Of a stretch of DNA of 64,000 nucleotides, positions 24,780 to 37,898 are shown piece after piece. Under the pieces are notes generated by a model. The model did not search any database. It was not told the DNA's origin and saw only the letters and a list, made by a program, of their open reading frames with translations. The stretch is from positions 1 to 64,000 of the forward strand of contig CAJNOI010000021.1 in assembly GCA_905250115.1 (NCBI GenBank), given 5' to 3'. How positions within the stretch are numbered: the first letter of the stretch is position 1; each line of letters begins with the position of its first letter. The stretch is from Adineta steineri (lineage: Eukaryota > Rotifera > Eurotatoria > Adinetida > Adinetidae). A program made the translations under genes and the position numbers.

Positions 24780-25870
24780 ATTTAATATAAATTATCTAAT
24801 TGTTTCAATATTGAATAGGCTTTTTCTTAATCTTTTTCCAATATCATAATATATCTGATGATTATTCAGAATCAATAACACTATTCCAATATGTAACATT
24901 CACTTCAAATAGATAAATGTTGTTTCTTTTTTTTTTAATTTCTTCGTAATATTTGTAGCCATTTTATTAATAAATAGAAATAGTGTATTTTTTCAAATAA
25001 ATTACTTTGTGAACCGATATTTAACTTCATGAACTAGTTTACTTTCTCTCTTTCTTCAAATAGTGTTATAATGAGAAATCTTTTCAGGTATATCTAATTA
25101 AATAATAGTTTTTTCTATTTCTTTCTCATCATTTTACTCAAAAATTGTTTCTATTTGATATTTAATTTTGTTCTAATAACGTTAGAAGAATAAGTGAATG
25201 ATTATTCGAAAGAGATTGATAATATATTAATTGATTAAAGATGTTCTTATATTTTCTATTCTTCGATTGTTAAAATCAAAAGTTGTAATATGTATTTGTT
25301 CGCATTTGTGAATTTTGATGTGGCACGATGGGTGTATATCAAATTTTTTATCATATAAATGAACACAATGACACATTGAAAATGTCTATGTTGATTGACA
25401 TTATTCATTTAATAGTTTATATTAATTTCTTTTCTATCAAAATGTTCAAGAAAATGATTCAAATTTTTTAGTATTTTTCTTCCCAGCTGGTCCCATATGA
25501 AATTTAATGATTGCCACAATATATAATGTTAAATCCATTTCTTTTGTTTCATTGTTGTTTATAGATAAATCCGTTCTTTTTTGTGGCTTAGGTAATCTCA
25601 AAAACTCGTCAACTTTGAAATTAATTTTAGCTTTACCATTTTAATCTCCAGTTTTAGAGTACATTGCAACTAAATTCCTACCATGTTGTACATGAGTATT
25701 TTACTTCATTTATCATTCTTCCGTTCCACAAAAAAAGGTGAAGATGCACTAGTATGTATTATTCATCATATGTTATTAAAACATTTTATCCATAACGATT
25801 TGTCTGCAAACTGAGCTACCATAATTGTGTCCGAAACATCTTCTTTGATGCATGTTTCAAGAATACTACA
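24780..25870 (-). pseudogene. Scattered remnants of an unidentified coding sequence
   Basis: Minus-strand reading gives coding-like pieces broken by stops and frameshifts: LVAMYSKTGD, stop, NGKAKINFKVDEFLRLPKPQ and on to MDLTLYIVAIIKFHMGPAGK (25490-25690). Upstream is CIKEDVSDTIMVAQFADKSL (about 25800-25860) and, lower down, TFIYLEVNVTYWNSVIDSE (about 24840-24930). The pieces share strand and order. No family was recognised; an old gene or element relic is the best description. Confidence 0.4.
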
Positions 25871-26526
25871 GTATGACGATTTACAGTTTATCATGCGTAT
25901 TTACTTTATTGTGTATTTTGGAAGTTGGAAAAAACCAACTGATAAGGGTTAATAAAGTAAATGATTTTCTATTTGTCTAAACTTTTTTCTGTGAAATGAA
26001 CGATGTTAGATGAGTTTTTCTTGCATACAGCGCTATCTGTTCTATCAGCCATTTTATAATACTTATATTGACGTGGATAATGCAGTATGGAAAACGATTA
26101 TGTGTGCATTGCATAGTTTATCAATTAGAGTATTGAGTTCTTTAACTTAAGCTGATGCTTGAGATTGTTTGTTAAAAAAGGCAATTTTTACCGCATGACT
26201 TTGCTTTCTCATAGTATGAGAAATAAAAAATACTAATTATCTTTTCTTTTATATTGTCAGCTCCACTTCATAGTCAATCAGTATTACTATACTGTTTCCA
26301 CAAGAAATTATTAGAGAGAAATAAGTTCTTGTGACGTACAATCAGTAGAAAGCGTGCGCATTGTCAGGAGTTTTTGGTGCTTAAATGAAACAAACATCAA
26401 GTGTTTCTATATTCTTTTTTCTTTCTAATTTTTCTATAATTTTTTCTCGCATCGTATAAAGCAAGCTGGCCGGCGAGATATTTGCATAAATAACTCTATT
26501 GTTGGCAACTCCGTCAGTTCGATAAG

Positions 26527-26533
26527 TATATAA
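26527..26533 (+). promoter_or_regulatory. TATA box of the PAN-domain gene
   Basis: TATATAA lies 79 bp before the ATG at 26606, with a plausible start site about 30 bp downstream. The surrounding 26455-26530 is distinctly more GC-rich than the rest of the spacer. Confidence 0.5.
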
Positions 26534-26605
26534 GCATTTCTATTCTTACATCAAGTTGTGATTTTGTTTCTTACAAACAGATCAATCAAGTGAAACTCAA
26601 CACCC

Positions 26606-27325
26606 ATGTCGTTTTCGTTAAAGGCCCAGGCTCGTTGGTGTATGTTGATATTAGTATTCCTATGTTCCACCAAAGGTAAGAATTATTGTGTGCTATCTAT
26701 CGAACATGATATCGACTTTCTCAAGCATTTCTGACAAATTGAGCGCTCGATAAGAGCTGCAGAAATATAAATTGTCTCCTGTATGATTACGCGCACTTCG
26801 AATATATTTTCCAGTTACAATTTCATCCTCAAATAATGATTATTGACGCTTGAGGGTGTGGGTGCGAAGCTAAAAGTAAACTGATACCCATACCGACATC
26901 CACACCCACATCATTTGCACTATCGGCTTCATCGAAGTTATTTATTTCATTTCTCTCATTCCAATTACCAGTATGTAACAAGATACAATCTGACAATAGC
27001 ATTTTTAGACATACTTTCACTTCTCTCTGATATTCTTATGAGTTTTCATTTAGGCAATATTCGTTCAAAACATAGTACGATTACTCGAAATGCTGACTAT
27101 CAAGTTAGCAACCAGGCACTCAAGATCTATGATGTTGATGGCGTGTCAACTCTTATTCAATGTGCTGCGCAATGTATGAACAATGATATTTGTTTGACAG
27201 CGTCGTATACCAAGCTTCAAGAACGATGCTCTCTCTATTCCGAATTATCAACAATGGGAATCATAGCACCCTCTTCAGCTGACTCTACAGTTATCTCCTT
27301 TCCAAATACAGGTAAGATGAGCTAA
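26606..27325 (+). CDS. Small secreted PAN/apple-like protein
   Basis: Exon 1 (26606-26675) encodes a signal peptide (MSFSLKAQARWCMLILVFLC). Exon 2 (27054-27325) continues in frame, giving 113 residues. The mature part has the PAN/apple pattern: a central helix with CAAQCMNNDIC, then a strand with RCSLYSEL, i.e. four cysteines spaced as in the PAN fold. PAN modules bind protein or carbohydrate outside the cell. The end is uncertain: the frame stops at TAA 27325, but CAG|GTAAGA at 27311 would be a good donor, so further exons before the gap are possible. The 378-bp intron carries a TGTGGG-like pair. Confidence 0.7.
26850..26912. repeat. TGTGGG-like paired tract in the PAN-gene intron
   Basis: CTTGAGGGTGTGGGTGCG, an AT-rich spacer, then CATCCACACCCACATCA. 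One of the best-preserved members of the family. Confidence 0.7.
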
Positions 27326-28061
27326 TTAGAAGAAATGAGTCGTTTTACGCTGTGTTTCCTTATAATTAAATTCTACGGTCACTATAGATCTTACTAGAAT
27401 GCTATTTTGATTTTAAGATTATGTATGAAAGGCATAATATAATACGAAATTCAACATAAAACATTTAGATTTTGGTCCTCTTCTTGATTTACTGCAATCA
27501 TTTAAATAAATATTCCAATTTCCTTAAAAAGATCCACGTACTATAGTGAGAAAAAGGAAAATTATTAGATTTATTTTTTCACATATCTTTGAGAGGATCA
27601 GGAATAGAATCTGAACAAAATTAAAATTCGTAAAAACAATTCGAAAGATAAATAAATTCGCTCAGTTTTTGGTGCTTACTCCATATATTATATTTGTTTG
27701 AAGTTAAATCGGAACTGTTTTGGTCCAAAGTCATCGAAGATTACTGCGAACTCCAGTCGATACACTTCCCTTCGTTTATTTTTGTTTCTGTTATCAGACT
27801 TTTTTTATGTACTAATCTACTATATATAGGAAGAAAGTTCAGAACACGTTGCATCTTGTGATATATTTACGTCGAACAACACATACAGTTTGAAATATGT
27901 GTAATGAACTAAAAAAATGTGATATTTTTTCCACTGCAATATATACATCAATTTTTTGAAAAAACTTAGTTAAACACTCTGGAAAAGCTTGTCAAAAAAT
28001 CTGAAATATACGACTCGATGTGAATTCATCTACTCTTTCGAACAGTGAAAACCATAGATCG

Positions 28062-28161
28062 NNNNNNNNNNNNNNNNNNNNNNNNNNNNNNNNNNNNNNN
28101 NNNNNNNNNNNNNNNNNNNNNNNNNNNNNNNNNNNNNNNNNNNNNNNNNNNNNNNNNNNNN
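28062..28161. other. Assembly gap (100 N)
   Basis: Exactly 100 N, the usual placeholder for a gap of unknown size. The gene on its right side has lost its 5' part here. Confidence 0.98.
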
Positions 28162-28187
28162 TTATTTTATATTTCAATATTTTTTAG

Positions 28188-28381
28188 CCGGAACCACCTC
28201 CTCGTCCACCAGTACCTCGGGAAACATCACCGACGATGGATCCTGAAGATGTAAGAAAAATAGATGAATTATTTAGTTTAATATTTTCTTTTTTGTTCAG
28301 GCTCTTCTTGCAGCTATTCGTTTAGCAACTGATCTCGATCCGAACAAGCAAGCAAACAAAATTGTTATGGCTAATAGTTAG
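28188..28381 (+). CDS. 3' end of an unidentified gene cut by the gap
   Basis: Two exons (28188-28250, 28301-28381) with a 50-bp intron. The first follows an acceptor TTTTTAG and reads PEPPPRPPVPRETSPTMDPED; the second reads ALLAAIRLATDLDPNKQANK and ends IVMANS, stop TAG at 28379-28381. A proline-rich SH3-ligand-like stretch next to a helical end suggests an adaptor or cytoskeletal protein (inference). The start phase differs from the PAN gene exon on the left, so they are probably separate genes. Family not recognised. Confidence 0.6.
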
Positions 28382-30464
28382 ATCCATGTTTTGTTATACA
28401 TAAATTCTATATCCAGATAAATTCTGCACATAATTTCTTTATCAGATCTTTGTTTAGATAATGTTTTTTTTATTATCTTTTTTTCTGTTTTGTGGTAGTC
28501 TTTGATGTCTATCTCTTCTATTCAATATTCATAGATCATCTTATTGTTACACTTGTCTTGAATATAAGCATGTAATTCACTTCTGTTTCAATAATAAAAT
28601 ATTAAGTTAATCAATATTTAATTAATCATATCATAGCTAAACATTCTAGTGAAAATATTTTATAAATATAACAAATCAAATTTTCGAAATCAATTAAATC
28701 ATTGACACCGGAACGTATAGATTGGATAAGATTCGAGCAGCTCAAATTTAGCTTTACTCTGCGAGATGATTCTTGTTTCGGAATAAATATTCGAAATTCC
28801 AATATATTTATTTATATGTAATAATAATAAACGGACTGATTATATTCTCATGATTTACAGTCACATTTCTTATCTTACTCACGTATACTAGCATACGAAC
28901 TAGACGAATCACAATGGTTATTATATTTATGAAAATATCGGTGGATTCTTTTAACTTATCAGCAAACTAACCAGCTAAAGTTTAACTAAAAAGCTGATTT
29001 GTGTGATCGTTCGAATGCTTATCTCTCATATCCTCCGGATGTATTTTGAAGGGTGTAAGTGTATCTTATTTATCCTACTCATACTCCCACTCACAGCTTC
29101 AAGATTTGTGAAAAGTTATTTTGAGATAGCTGAGATACTTTTATTGCATCGCATGTTATTTGAGAGATGTTTAGATTGGTGTTCTAATGTTGCCTTGAAT
29201 GAATCAGTTATAAACTATGATGTTCTATCGAATCTATACAGACCTGTTTCTTAATTTCTTTCACTTTCATTGTGTGAGAAAAAACAAGAGGACAATTATC
29301 AGATTGATTCAAATTTAAAAGAAAACGAATAAAGAAAAAAGAAGTAGTAAATTTTTTTCTTAAAAGACCGTCAATATTTCATCTCTATAATCTTGTATTT
29401 CTATGTTAATATGACTTCATAGAGAAGGTACTATCAGGAACCAGAAGGAACTGTTACGATCCACTGGATCCATCATAGTCATACCATGACAGTTACTGAT
29501 GCATTTGCAAGTAACATATTTTAATGAACTTCGATACAAATCAGGATCCGCTTTTTCGCTCTTGCAACAAATCATAATAACTAAAATTCAAGTATTAGAT
29601 AGTATCAAACAAATTCAAGAAATATAACTCAAGTTAATACATTGTTCAATATACCTTTTTTATTATCTTTGATCATCATGATGTATTAATATTTAGTTTT
29701 TATAACCGTATTATATCACTCTGTAGTATATTTTGACGATATTTTGCCACTACTTATATTGAAATTATATCATACTGGTATTTCACATAGTTTCAACTAT
29801 AAATTATCCTGTATTTTCATTTTAACGAATTTGATTTGACATTCATTGTTGTATTTCAACTATACTATGTAAACCTTCAATGGGATCAGTCTTTTTCTTA
29901 CCTTGTATTCCATACACTTAGCAATAAAGTCTAAAGATTATCGGCAACAATGATCTGTATATATTTAACATTCAATAACTGAAACAACAATACAAAAGAC
30001 TAAGACGAACAAACCAAGTAGTTAACATTCGAGTCAGAAAAATTTTACATTCATGAATACTTGACAGGTATTAAATGAATACGATTAATCGCATTAAAAA
30101 AAAGATATACTATTCGAAAGATCTAGCAAAATAGTACGGTTTACTTTTGCAAATAAAATTCATAACAATGCAATTCTTAACACGATAAATCATATTCTGA
30201 TGTGTCTGCATATTGGTCTTTACTTCTATCTTTCTAGTCTGATATAGATTTTTCTTTTTAATTAATACAATGTAAAGCAGCATGAATAGAAATCAAAATA
30301 TAGAAACTATTTATTGGCCAAAACGGATTTTTTTTGTAATTCATAAAATAACTTTAATTCATTCCAGACATTTCTGTTATCAATCTAGATCGAATATAAG
30401 AACAAAAGTCAATCCGATGTCATTCCTTTATTTATTTTTTGTATTTCGTCGATTCATATTTACA
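28382..30464. other. AT-rich intergenic stretch
   Basis: No gene seen. The frame at 29003-29254 overlaps a TGTGGG-like pair and has no signature, so it is treated as chance. Confidence 0.5.
29047..29102. repeat. TGTGGG-like paired tract
   Basis: TTGAAGGGTGTAAGTGTATC, a spacer, then CATACTCCCACTCACAGCTTCAAG. The outer arms TTGAAG and CTTCAA are complementary; the interior is more decayed than in other members. Confidence 0.55.
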
Positions 30465-31103
30465 ATGCAATATTTTACATTATTCTGTATCAGTTTACTA
30501 ATATGTATTTATGGTAAGTAAATTTATCTTGAATATATTTTATTATATTTATATATATTTTCTTATTTGAAGAAATCTCAGCATCGACATGGAATAAGGG
30601 ACAATTTTGTCAAGAAGTAGTAGATCAACATAATGCATATCGAATGGGAAACTGTGCTAGTCCTTTAAAACGTAATACTACACTTGATGCAATAGCACAG
30701 AAATGGAGTGATGAACTTGCTTTAACTGGAAAATTTGTTCATAGTAATACAACTGAATATGGTGAAAATAGTTATAAAAAAACACCATTTAATTTTGATA
30801 AAGAAAATGGTATTTGTTTTCTATTTTGAAATAGAATGATATAAGGACAGAGAAAAAAATTTATTTCTTATAGGTTCAATGCCAGTTATTGCTTGGTGTA
30901 GTGAAAGCTCAAATTATACCGTGAGTAAACCTCAACTTGCACTACATTTTACACAAGTTGTTTGGAAAAATACTACAATGATAGGTGTAGGTGCTTCTGT
31001 AACTAAAGATAAAGGTATTGTTGTCGTATGTAATTATTACACAAGAGGTAATTATGAAAACCAATTTGCTGCCAATGTTGGTTGTCCATCACCAAAATCA
31101 TAG
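30465..31103 (+). CDS. Secreted CAP/SCP (PR-1-like) domain protein
   Basis: Exons 30465-30513, 30573-30809 and 30874-31103 join in frame to 171 residues. The start gives a signal peptide (MQYFTLFCISLLICIYG). The CAP domain follows with all landmark motifs in order: VDQHNAYR, ATLAQ-like DAIAQKWSDELA, FVHSNTTEYGEN, HFTQVVWK and VVVCNYYTRGNYENQF, ending in CPSPKS. The two His and two Glu of the CAP cavity are present (HN, H of FVHS, GEN, HFTQ). CAP proteins act outside the cell in sterol/lipid binding or immune roles; the exact role here is unknown. Both introns are about 60 bp. Confidence 0.93.
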
Positions 31104-31561
31104 AACTTCTTGATTGTTAATAAATTTAAAATAATACATTTTATGTAATTTTAATTCATCGGGAATACATATACTAAAATAAATATCTTATTAAATTACA
31201 TAAATACATCTAGTATGTCATTAATAAAATCTGTAACATTTATTTCTATTTTTCAATTAACTAATATACAACGTCCCGAAAACTTGTTTGTATCAATCAT
31301 AGGATATCATATAGTGATATTTCGTAATTGATTTCGCCGGTTGTGATAATGCTACCTCTCTAAAAGGCGTTATGGATATATGTGACTTTATACACATACT
31401 GTTAGCTATTATAAAAGATTTTTTCTTATCGAATACAAGTGTTTATTGAAATAATCATATATACCTAACAACTCTCTTGGTTACTAAGTTAATAAAATAA
31501 AATCTTCATTTAATCTTATTTTTGTAGTTATATATTTGCGAACTTTTTTTTTATAATTAAA

Positions 31562-31966
31562 ATGGACAAACTTACTGATTTGCAGAGAGAAAAAATTCAA
31601 TTATTACAAAAAAAAGTCGATAGATATCAAGTAGAACCTAGATTATGTGCTCATCTAACATCAGAACAATGTACAATGCTTGCTGAATTACAAATCATCT
31701 ATGATAAACTTAGTAAATTAACACTAACCAATGATTCAGCAATATTTAGTATTGGATGTAAAGCAGTGAAAGATAAAATGAACCAATTTGATGCAACGTT
31801 ATATGCAAATATGGAACCTGAACAACTTTATTCTGCATATTTGACAAAATATAAAGAAGCAAAGAATGATTCAAATGAAATAACTAGACTACATAAGTTA
31901 GAAACTATATTATCAGAAGATAATAATAATGTTCCAAACACAAGTGAACTCATTTCTAAGACATAG
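31562..31966 (+). CDS. Helical protein of unknown function
   Basis: Single exon, 134 residues, no signal peptide. The composition is helical with heptad-like leucines (LTDLQREKIQLLQKKVDRYQ; CTMLAELQIIYDKLSKL), two short Cys sites and an acidic Asn-rich tail. ATG context is AAAATGG, and AATAAA follows at about 31985. Codon use is gene-like, so it is probably expressed. No family recognised. Confidence 0.6.
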   Translation: MDKLTDLQREKIQLLQKKVDRYQVEPRLCAHLTSEQCTMLAELQIIYDKLSKLTLTNDSAIFSIGCKAVKDKMNQFDATLYANMEPEQLYSAYLTKYKEAKNDSNEITRLHKLETILSEDNNNVPNTSELISKT

Positions 31967-33697
31967 CTTTTAATTCTGTTTGTACAATAAAAATATTCAT
32001 ACTATTCGTGATATTAATAATAAAATAGAAAAATAACAAGGTAAACAAGTTAATAAAGAATTGTAGAGATGATACATTGTTGTCTGTTAAGTATGAAATA
32101 AAGAGAAAACATGAATTTTAATATTCATAGTCTGAGAAAAAATCTCAAGTTTCGTTACAATTCATTTTTTCTCAATGCTTCGTAACATGCTAAAGAGAAA
32201 AGGAGAAAACAGTGTTAATATAACATTCACTTATACATAACTTCAGATAGTAATCATCATCAAGACTAAGGTACTACGAAAGTGAGAAGTATCAAATATT
32301 ATTAGTAGCAAAACCTTTTGGAAAAAAATTTTTTTGATATGCTTCTACACATACCTTTCATTAAAACAATCTTTGATTATTGATACATTTTTTTAACCCA
32401 GCTCTAAGAGCAGAAGATTAATTCCCATTGGAATTCTTATGTTTGTTAACAATACAAATATTATAAATTTTCGATTCTGTTTCATATAAAGATCATCTTA
32501 TATATGTTATGATCTTTTCTTTTAATTTGTACAGATTGAATGTTATCATGATCATCACTTTGCCTTTCACTTATAAAAATACAAGTATATATGTCTTCTC
32601 TTCTATGAGAAATATTCCAGCCGGTTAAATGATTAAGCCTGAAGCAACATTACTTTTTGACGTTAAACCTTTGATTCTTGCTAAGATATAGTCAGCTAGA
32701 CGGATGTCATGTTCCGTTAATAAAATTATAGCTACCAGTCATCATGATAATGAGATAGAAAAGTAAGTGAAAAAAAAAGAACATCCTGATATATTTATGC
32801 GTGGGAGAATAAATTTGATTTTTTTTATGCTTACATACCCACTAAACAATAAAAGTAAGCTTTCTTTCGCTCGCTCTTTTTTTCTTCTTCTTCTTCGATG
32901 TTGACAAATCAAGTAGAAAATGAGTAAAAGAAACGAACGGGATACATTCCAATGTTAAAGAAAAAGAAAACCTAGGCATTGCCGCCGGATCAGGTAAGCT
33001 AAATACTTGAATCAACATCCTATTAGTTTAAGTAGTTTAACTCATTCGTTCATATGTGGCTCATATATATATATATATATATTTTATGTTGATGTAACCC
33101 ATTTAAGTATTGAAGATTGTTCATAATAATGATGATAATATCTGACGATTTTTTCCTTAGGCATTATCAACCAGACAATCAACGAACTTATCTTTTTTCT
33201 ATTGGTAACTGTCTATCTCAAATTGTGCAATGTAAATTTCTTTATTTTTTTTTATAAAAGACAAATATTTTTCAAAAAAATAGACTTTAGTCATGAGTTA
33301 CCTTTCTTTTCTTTAACGATGTTGAATTTTCTTTTTTCATCTCTCTCGGCAACATAAAGATTAATATTTTTTATTGACATAACCAATCGGTTTTCGAGTT
33401 TATACAATAACCAATCCGAATAAGCCAAGAAGGAGAAGGAGAAGAAGAAAAAGAGAATGACACAAATAAAGAAGAGAAAAAAAGCCGACTTTCTTTGTTT
33501 CTTTTTTTATCTCGCAGGCAACAGAATCAGCAATAACGACGAATAGAGAAACATCGGAACTGGTACGGCATACGTTCCTATCCATACATACGTCGAAAGC
33601 CCATTAGCAATTTTTTTTTAGTAGCAACATTTTCTTGGTTTACGTGTGTGTGCATACCATTAAACATTGTACGAATACATCCGCAAGCGGTCGTCTC
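31967..33697. other. Upstream region of the TFAP2 gene
   Basis: No coding sequence seen. A GC-richer patch ending in CCGGATCAGGTAAGC (about 32980-33000) looks like a 5' UTR exon with a donor. A (TA)n run lies at about 33063-33083. Probable regulatory DNA of the transcription factor downstream. Confidence 0.4.
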
Positions 33698-35411
33698 ATG
33701 TCATTTCATCACCTTCATCATCATCATCATCATCTTGCCGAAAATTCCTGGCAGGTAAATTGACTTGCCTTCTTCTATATGCAATACATATATAGATGAG
33801 AGAGAGAGGGTGTGTGTATGTGAGAGAGACAGACATCATAAAGATTTTTATTCATCGTACATATCAAATAGACAATAGTTAAATCTATTAATAATTTAGG
33901 ATCGATCGAATCATTTCATAAATACTTCCAATGTTCCAAATAATTCCGATCGATCAACTAGTCAAAATTCATCAATGCCTATTCCAACATCATCAAATTC
34001 AGGTGGCGTGGATTTTCAACCACCTTATTTTCCACCACCATTTCCAGGTGTATCACATCAACATTCATTTGAACAAATTCAAGCAAATCATTCACATAAT
34101 CTTGATTATACATCATCATCATCATCACCTCCATTTACAAATAATCAAACATCACAATCATATAATTCATTAGTTCGTTCCTCAGGTGTTAATATTGATG
34201 AAACGCCAACACCATTATCTCATCCATATGGTGCTTATGCTGAATATGCTGCTTCTTATTATAGTCGTCATGCTATGGTACTTGATCCAGAGTCATTACA
34301 ACTTTATCGAAGTGGTTTATTAGCGAGTGATCCATCAAATACAGCAGCTTTTCGAGTAAATTCTATTTTCTTTATTTTAACAATTAATAAGAAAAATCTC
34401 TATCATTAAGGTTCCTGGTCTTGATGATAATGTTCCACCAGCACTTTCTGAACATTATCGAGCATCATTTCATCGTGGTAAAGCATTAATTTAAACATAT
34501 TTTTATCATGATTGATCTTTTAAGATTTACGTCGTGGTGGTGATACAAAAGAAGGTATTCAATTAAATTTGGGTGTTGCAAATGGACCTATTGCTCCAAC
34601 AGATGTATTCTGTAGTGTACCTGGACGATTATCTTTACTTAGTTCAAATTCAAAATATAAAGTAAGCGTTGCTGAAGTTCAACGACGTCTTTCACCACCA
34701 GAATGTCTTAATGCATCTTTACTTGGAGGTATTTTACGAAGGTAAATTCTCATATATAAATATTTCAATCTAGAACCATTAATTTCCTTTTTCTCGTTTA
34801 GAGCAAAATCAAAAAATGGTGGAAGAATATTACGTGAAAAACTAGAAAAAATTGGCGTTAATCTACCAGCTGGACGACGTAAAGCTGCAACAGTTACTTT
34901 ATTAACTTCTCTTGTTGAAGGTGAAGCTGCTCATTTAGCACGTGATTTTCATTATGTATGTGATCAAGAATTTCCATCACGTCAATGTGCTGAATATCAA
35001 ACACGTCAATATCATAATACACATCAAGCACATGAACCATCAGGAATAACAAAACGTAAACAAAATATTCTTGCTGCTAAGTAATACAATAAAACAAAGA
35101 AATTTTCTTTTTGCAATATTTTTGATTTTCTATTTAGACAATTAGTAAAAGAATTTACTGATCTATTAGGACAAGATCGTTCACCATTGGGTACAAATAG
35201 TCGTTTAGCACCTGTGCTTGATGTTTCAATACAACGACATTTAACACATTTTTCCTATGTTACACATGGTTTTGGTACACCAGCCATTGTTGGTGCAATG
35301 TCAGCATTACAAAATTATTTAACTGAAATGAGTAAAACATGTGACAAACCAATGACAAATTCAATGGAAAATAAAAAAGATATTGAGCATTTAAATGACA
35401 AAACACGATAG
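33698..35411 (+). CDS. TFAP2: Transcription factor AP-2
   Basis: Six exons (33698-33754, 33900-34355, 34411-34477, 34525-34741, 34802-35080, 35138-35411) join in frame to 449 residues. The N-terminal transactivation part contains the conserved PY-type motif [13 protein letters not shown]. The C-terminal DNA-binding and helix-span-helix region contains [85 protein letters not shown] and [20 protein letters not shown], which is nearly invariant across animals. The first exon ([19 protein letters not shown]) joins to DRSNH at the position where vertebrate AP-2 isoforms also splice. Nuclear; binds GCCN3GGC sites (family knowledge). One AP-2 gene, all expected regions present. Confidence 0.96.
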
Positions 35412-36569
35412 ATTTTATCAGTTTGATATATCATATTTAAATCATATACATTCCAAAGTTTTTCTTTTTGTATTTGTGCGTGTTTCGTTTTTTTTCTTCT
35501 TCTTCTTCTTTCTTTCTTCTTTTCTTTGTTTTAAACAATAATATCTGTTGAAACCATAAGATATTTGCAACATATGTTCAGAAGATTTGTTTGTTTGATA
35601 GATATCAAGCGTTAAGATGAACGGATGCTTGAAAATGCCTTAAGCTGCAGATTGTTTAATTATTAACATAAAGACAAACATTCAATTAATATTTTCAATG
35701 ATTCTCACTATATAGAAGAAAAAAAGTTAAATGATTTTTTTTTTCATCAATGGCAAGGTTAGTAATTAATAAGACAGGTTCCACTCCTTTCTCTTTCTTT
35801 ATTTCTGCCGGGTAAAGGACAAATGGTTAAAGATGTGCTGTTATACGTACGTACATTAGTCGTTTGTTTGTATATGTATATTGATGGTCATACTAATCGA
35901 TGCACCATGTACAATAGCTAATGAACAACAATAGGCAAAAATAAACAAGTCAAAGAATAAGGAGATCAAAAGAAACGACACAACGGGTGCATACATCTGC
36001 ATATACAACCTTAGGCATGCGATAGTGCCCTGTAGTTAGTAAAAACTGTATATACTTCAACTAGTTGATAACTGTCGTGTGATGGTGATGGTGATAATGT
36101 ATGATGAAAAAATAAAATTGTTATTTTTATAAAATCATTATCCAAGTATATAATTGGAATGATAATATAAATAACAATGTAGTCTTTAATAGCTTTCATA
36201 GTGTTTGTTAAACAATAAGAATGATCTTGAATTCTTTTTTCTTCATTATACCTATAAATCATTTCCTTTAGATTTTTAACATCCTTGTGCAAGGAGAGAG
36301 AATTCTTCAAGTATAGAAAATTAGACATGATTACTCTTCATATTAACTAAGTTACCATCGATATTTTTATATCATAGATATCGAATAATTTACTGTTTCT
36401 TTTTCTTTTTGATAAACCATTTGTTACTATTTACAATATAAAAGAGAATTTCTTTGTATTCATTAACTATTGCCATAACTATATAGATTCAATTTTATAT
36501 GAGACTAGAACAATATGAAGAAAGAATAATTGACTGTTTAATTTTTATTGGATCAAGTACATCATCCAT
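35412..36569. other. Intergenic stretch after TFAP2
   Basis: T-rich and purine-rich tracts. A 105-codon minus-strand frame (36011-36328) has no signature and is probably chance. Nothing else recognised. Confidence 0.4.
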
Positions 36570-36763
36570 AAGGCTTTAGCAACAAAGAAATAGAATCAAG
36601 GTAAGAGGAGAAGTTCTGATGGACAAAAACACGAACCACATGATTTTCTACCTAATTTTTCCATACAAAAAAAACGCAATATCATATCTTGATAATAATA
36701 CTTACCGTTTCAAATCAATTTCATTTTCTTTTCCAAGTTACAGCTACTAATATTGATATCAGT

Positions 36764-37098
36764 TAGAACTGTCACATTACTATTACTTTTTATCATAACT
36801 TGCTTTATTTTTGTTGTTTCAACGGCGCTATATCTATTACTGTTTCTTATTAGCGAGATATGCAGTAGTTTCTTGTAACTTTATTACAATTACTCTTATT
36901 ATCTTTTAAATTTTGTTACTTTATTACTATTTCTGATATTCTGACTTGTTATTGGCAATAAGCACTAACATTTATTACTTTATTACTCATTGCGAAAATT
37001 GTTTTTATTACTTTATAAAAACCGTTGCTAATTACTAGTAATAATAATAACCTTAAAAATGATTACTTATTACCGGTAATGGTAATGTGACAGCCCTA
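36764..37098. mobile_element. hAT-type MITE with TTACT-rich interior
   Basis: Inverted ends TAGAACTGTCACATTAC and, on the other strand, TAGGGCTGTCACATTAC. Flanks ATATCAGT and ATATTAAT agree at 6 of 8 positions, fitting an aged 8-bp duplication. The interior is made of degenerate TTACTTTATTACT units. It interrupts sequence that is continuous in unit B of the segmental duplication (about 40166). Confidence 0.8.
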
Positions 37099-37527
37099 AT
37101 ATTAATAGTTTTTTTAGATGAATGAGCATATATTGAAAATAAATATATAACGTAGCAGAGTATCTAAAATACTTCATCTATGAAAAATATGAAATCAAGA
37201 TCTTCATCGATTAAAGCAAAATTATTAGTCCAATTTTTAATATATTTCGAAAAGACAGCAGATACCTCTCGTCTGATATCACTAGAATACAATACAAATT
37301 TTGATTAATAGATGATCATGTTTATTAAATATAATTTATTCATATGGATATCTGTTTATAATGGAAATGAAAAAATTGATATCGTCATTGCTATTCTTAC
37401 ACTATTACAATTAGCAATTATGTTTGAATGTATTTTATTTTTGTTTCGTTTACAGGAAAGCGTATTTTCAAATCTCCTTTTATCCAGAGTGCAATAGATT
37501 TAATACATATTAAAGTTATATGACAGT

Positions 37528-37898
37528 CAGTGATGCCAACTGTCATAGTTAGAATATCGGAATTCTAATATGAAAATCCGGAAAGGTTTTTAACAGTTGA
37601 TTCCTACCCACTAAAATAAATTTCTCAAAATCTTGTTCTCAATTTTGCCATTTATTGGTTCAAAAAACACATGTTTCTATATATCAAAAGGAAATCAACA
37701 TTAAACTTCAACATATAATAAACTAAATATATAAGAAGTATAAGCCACTGAGCCGCTTCAAATAAAAAATTTTTTTTTTTGAATATTAACAAATAGATAA
37801 AATTTAATTCAGTAAAAGTCATCTAAAATCTGGAAAAATCCGGAACCCGGAAAAAATCCAAAACAAATTAGGAAAATCCGGAAGAGTTGGCAGCTCTG
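37528..37898. mobile_element. hAT-type MITE, recent
   Basis: Perfect 8-bp target duplication ATGACAGT (37520-37527 and 37899-37906). Inverted ends CAGTGATGCCAACT and, on the other strand, CAGAGCTGCCAACT. Subterminal AATCCGGAA motifs are repeated at both sides. No ORF; length 371 bp. Confidence 0.9.

Noticed and set aside
33931..34173. His/Ile-rich frame in TFAP2 exon 2
   Set aside because: Out-of-frame reading of the AP-2 transactivation region.
36011..36328. 105-codon minus-strand frame
   Set aside because: No signature, Ile/Tyr-rich, ends in a CAT/CAC repeat; probably chance.
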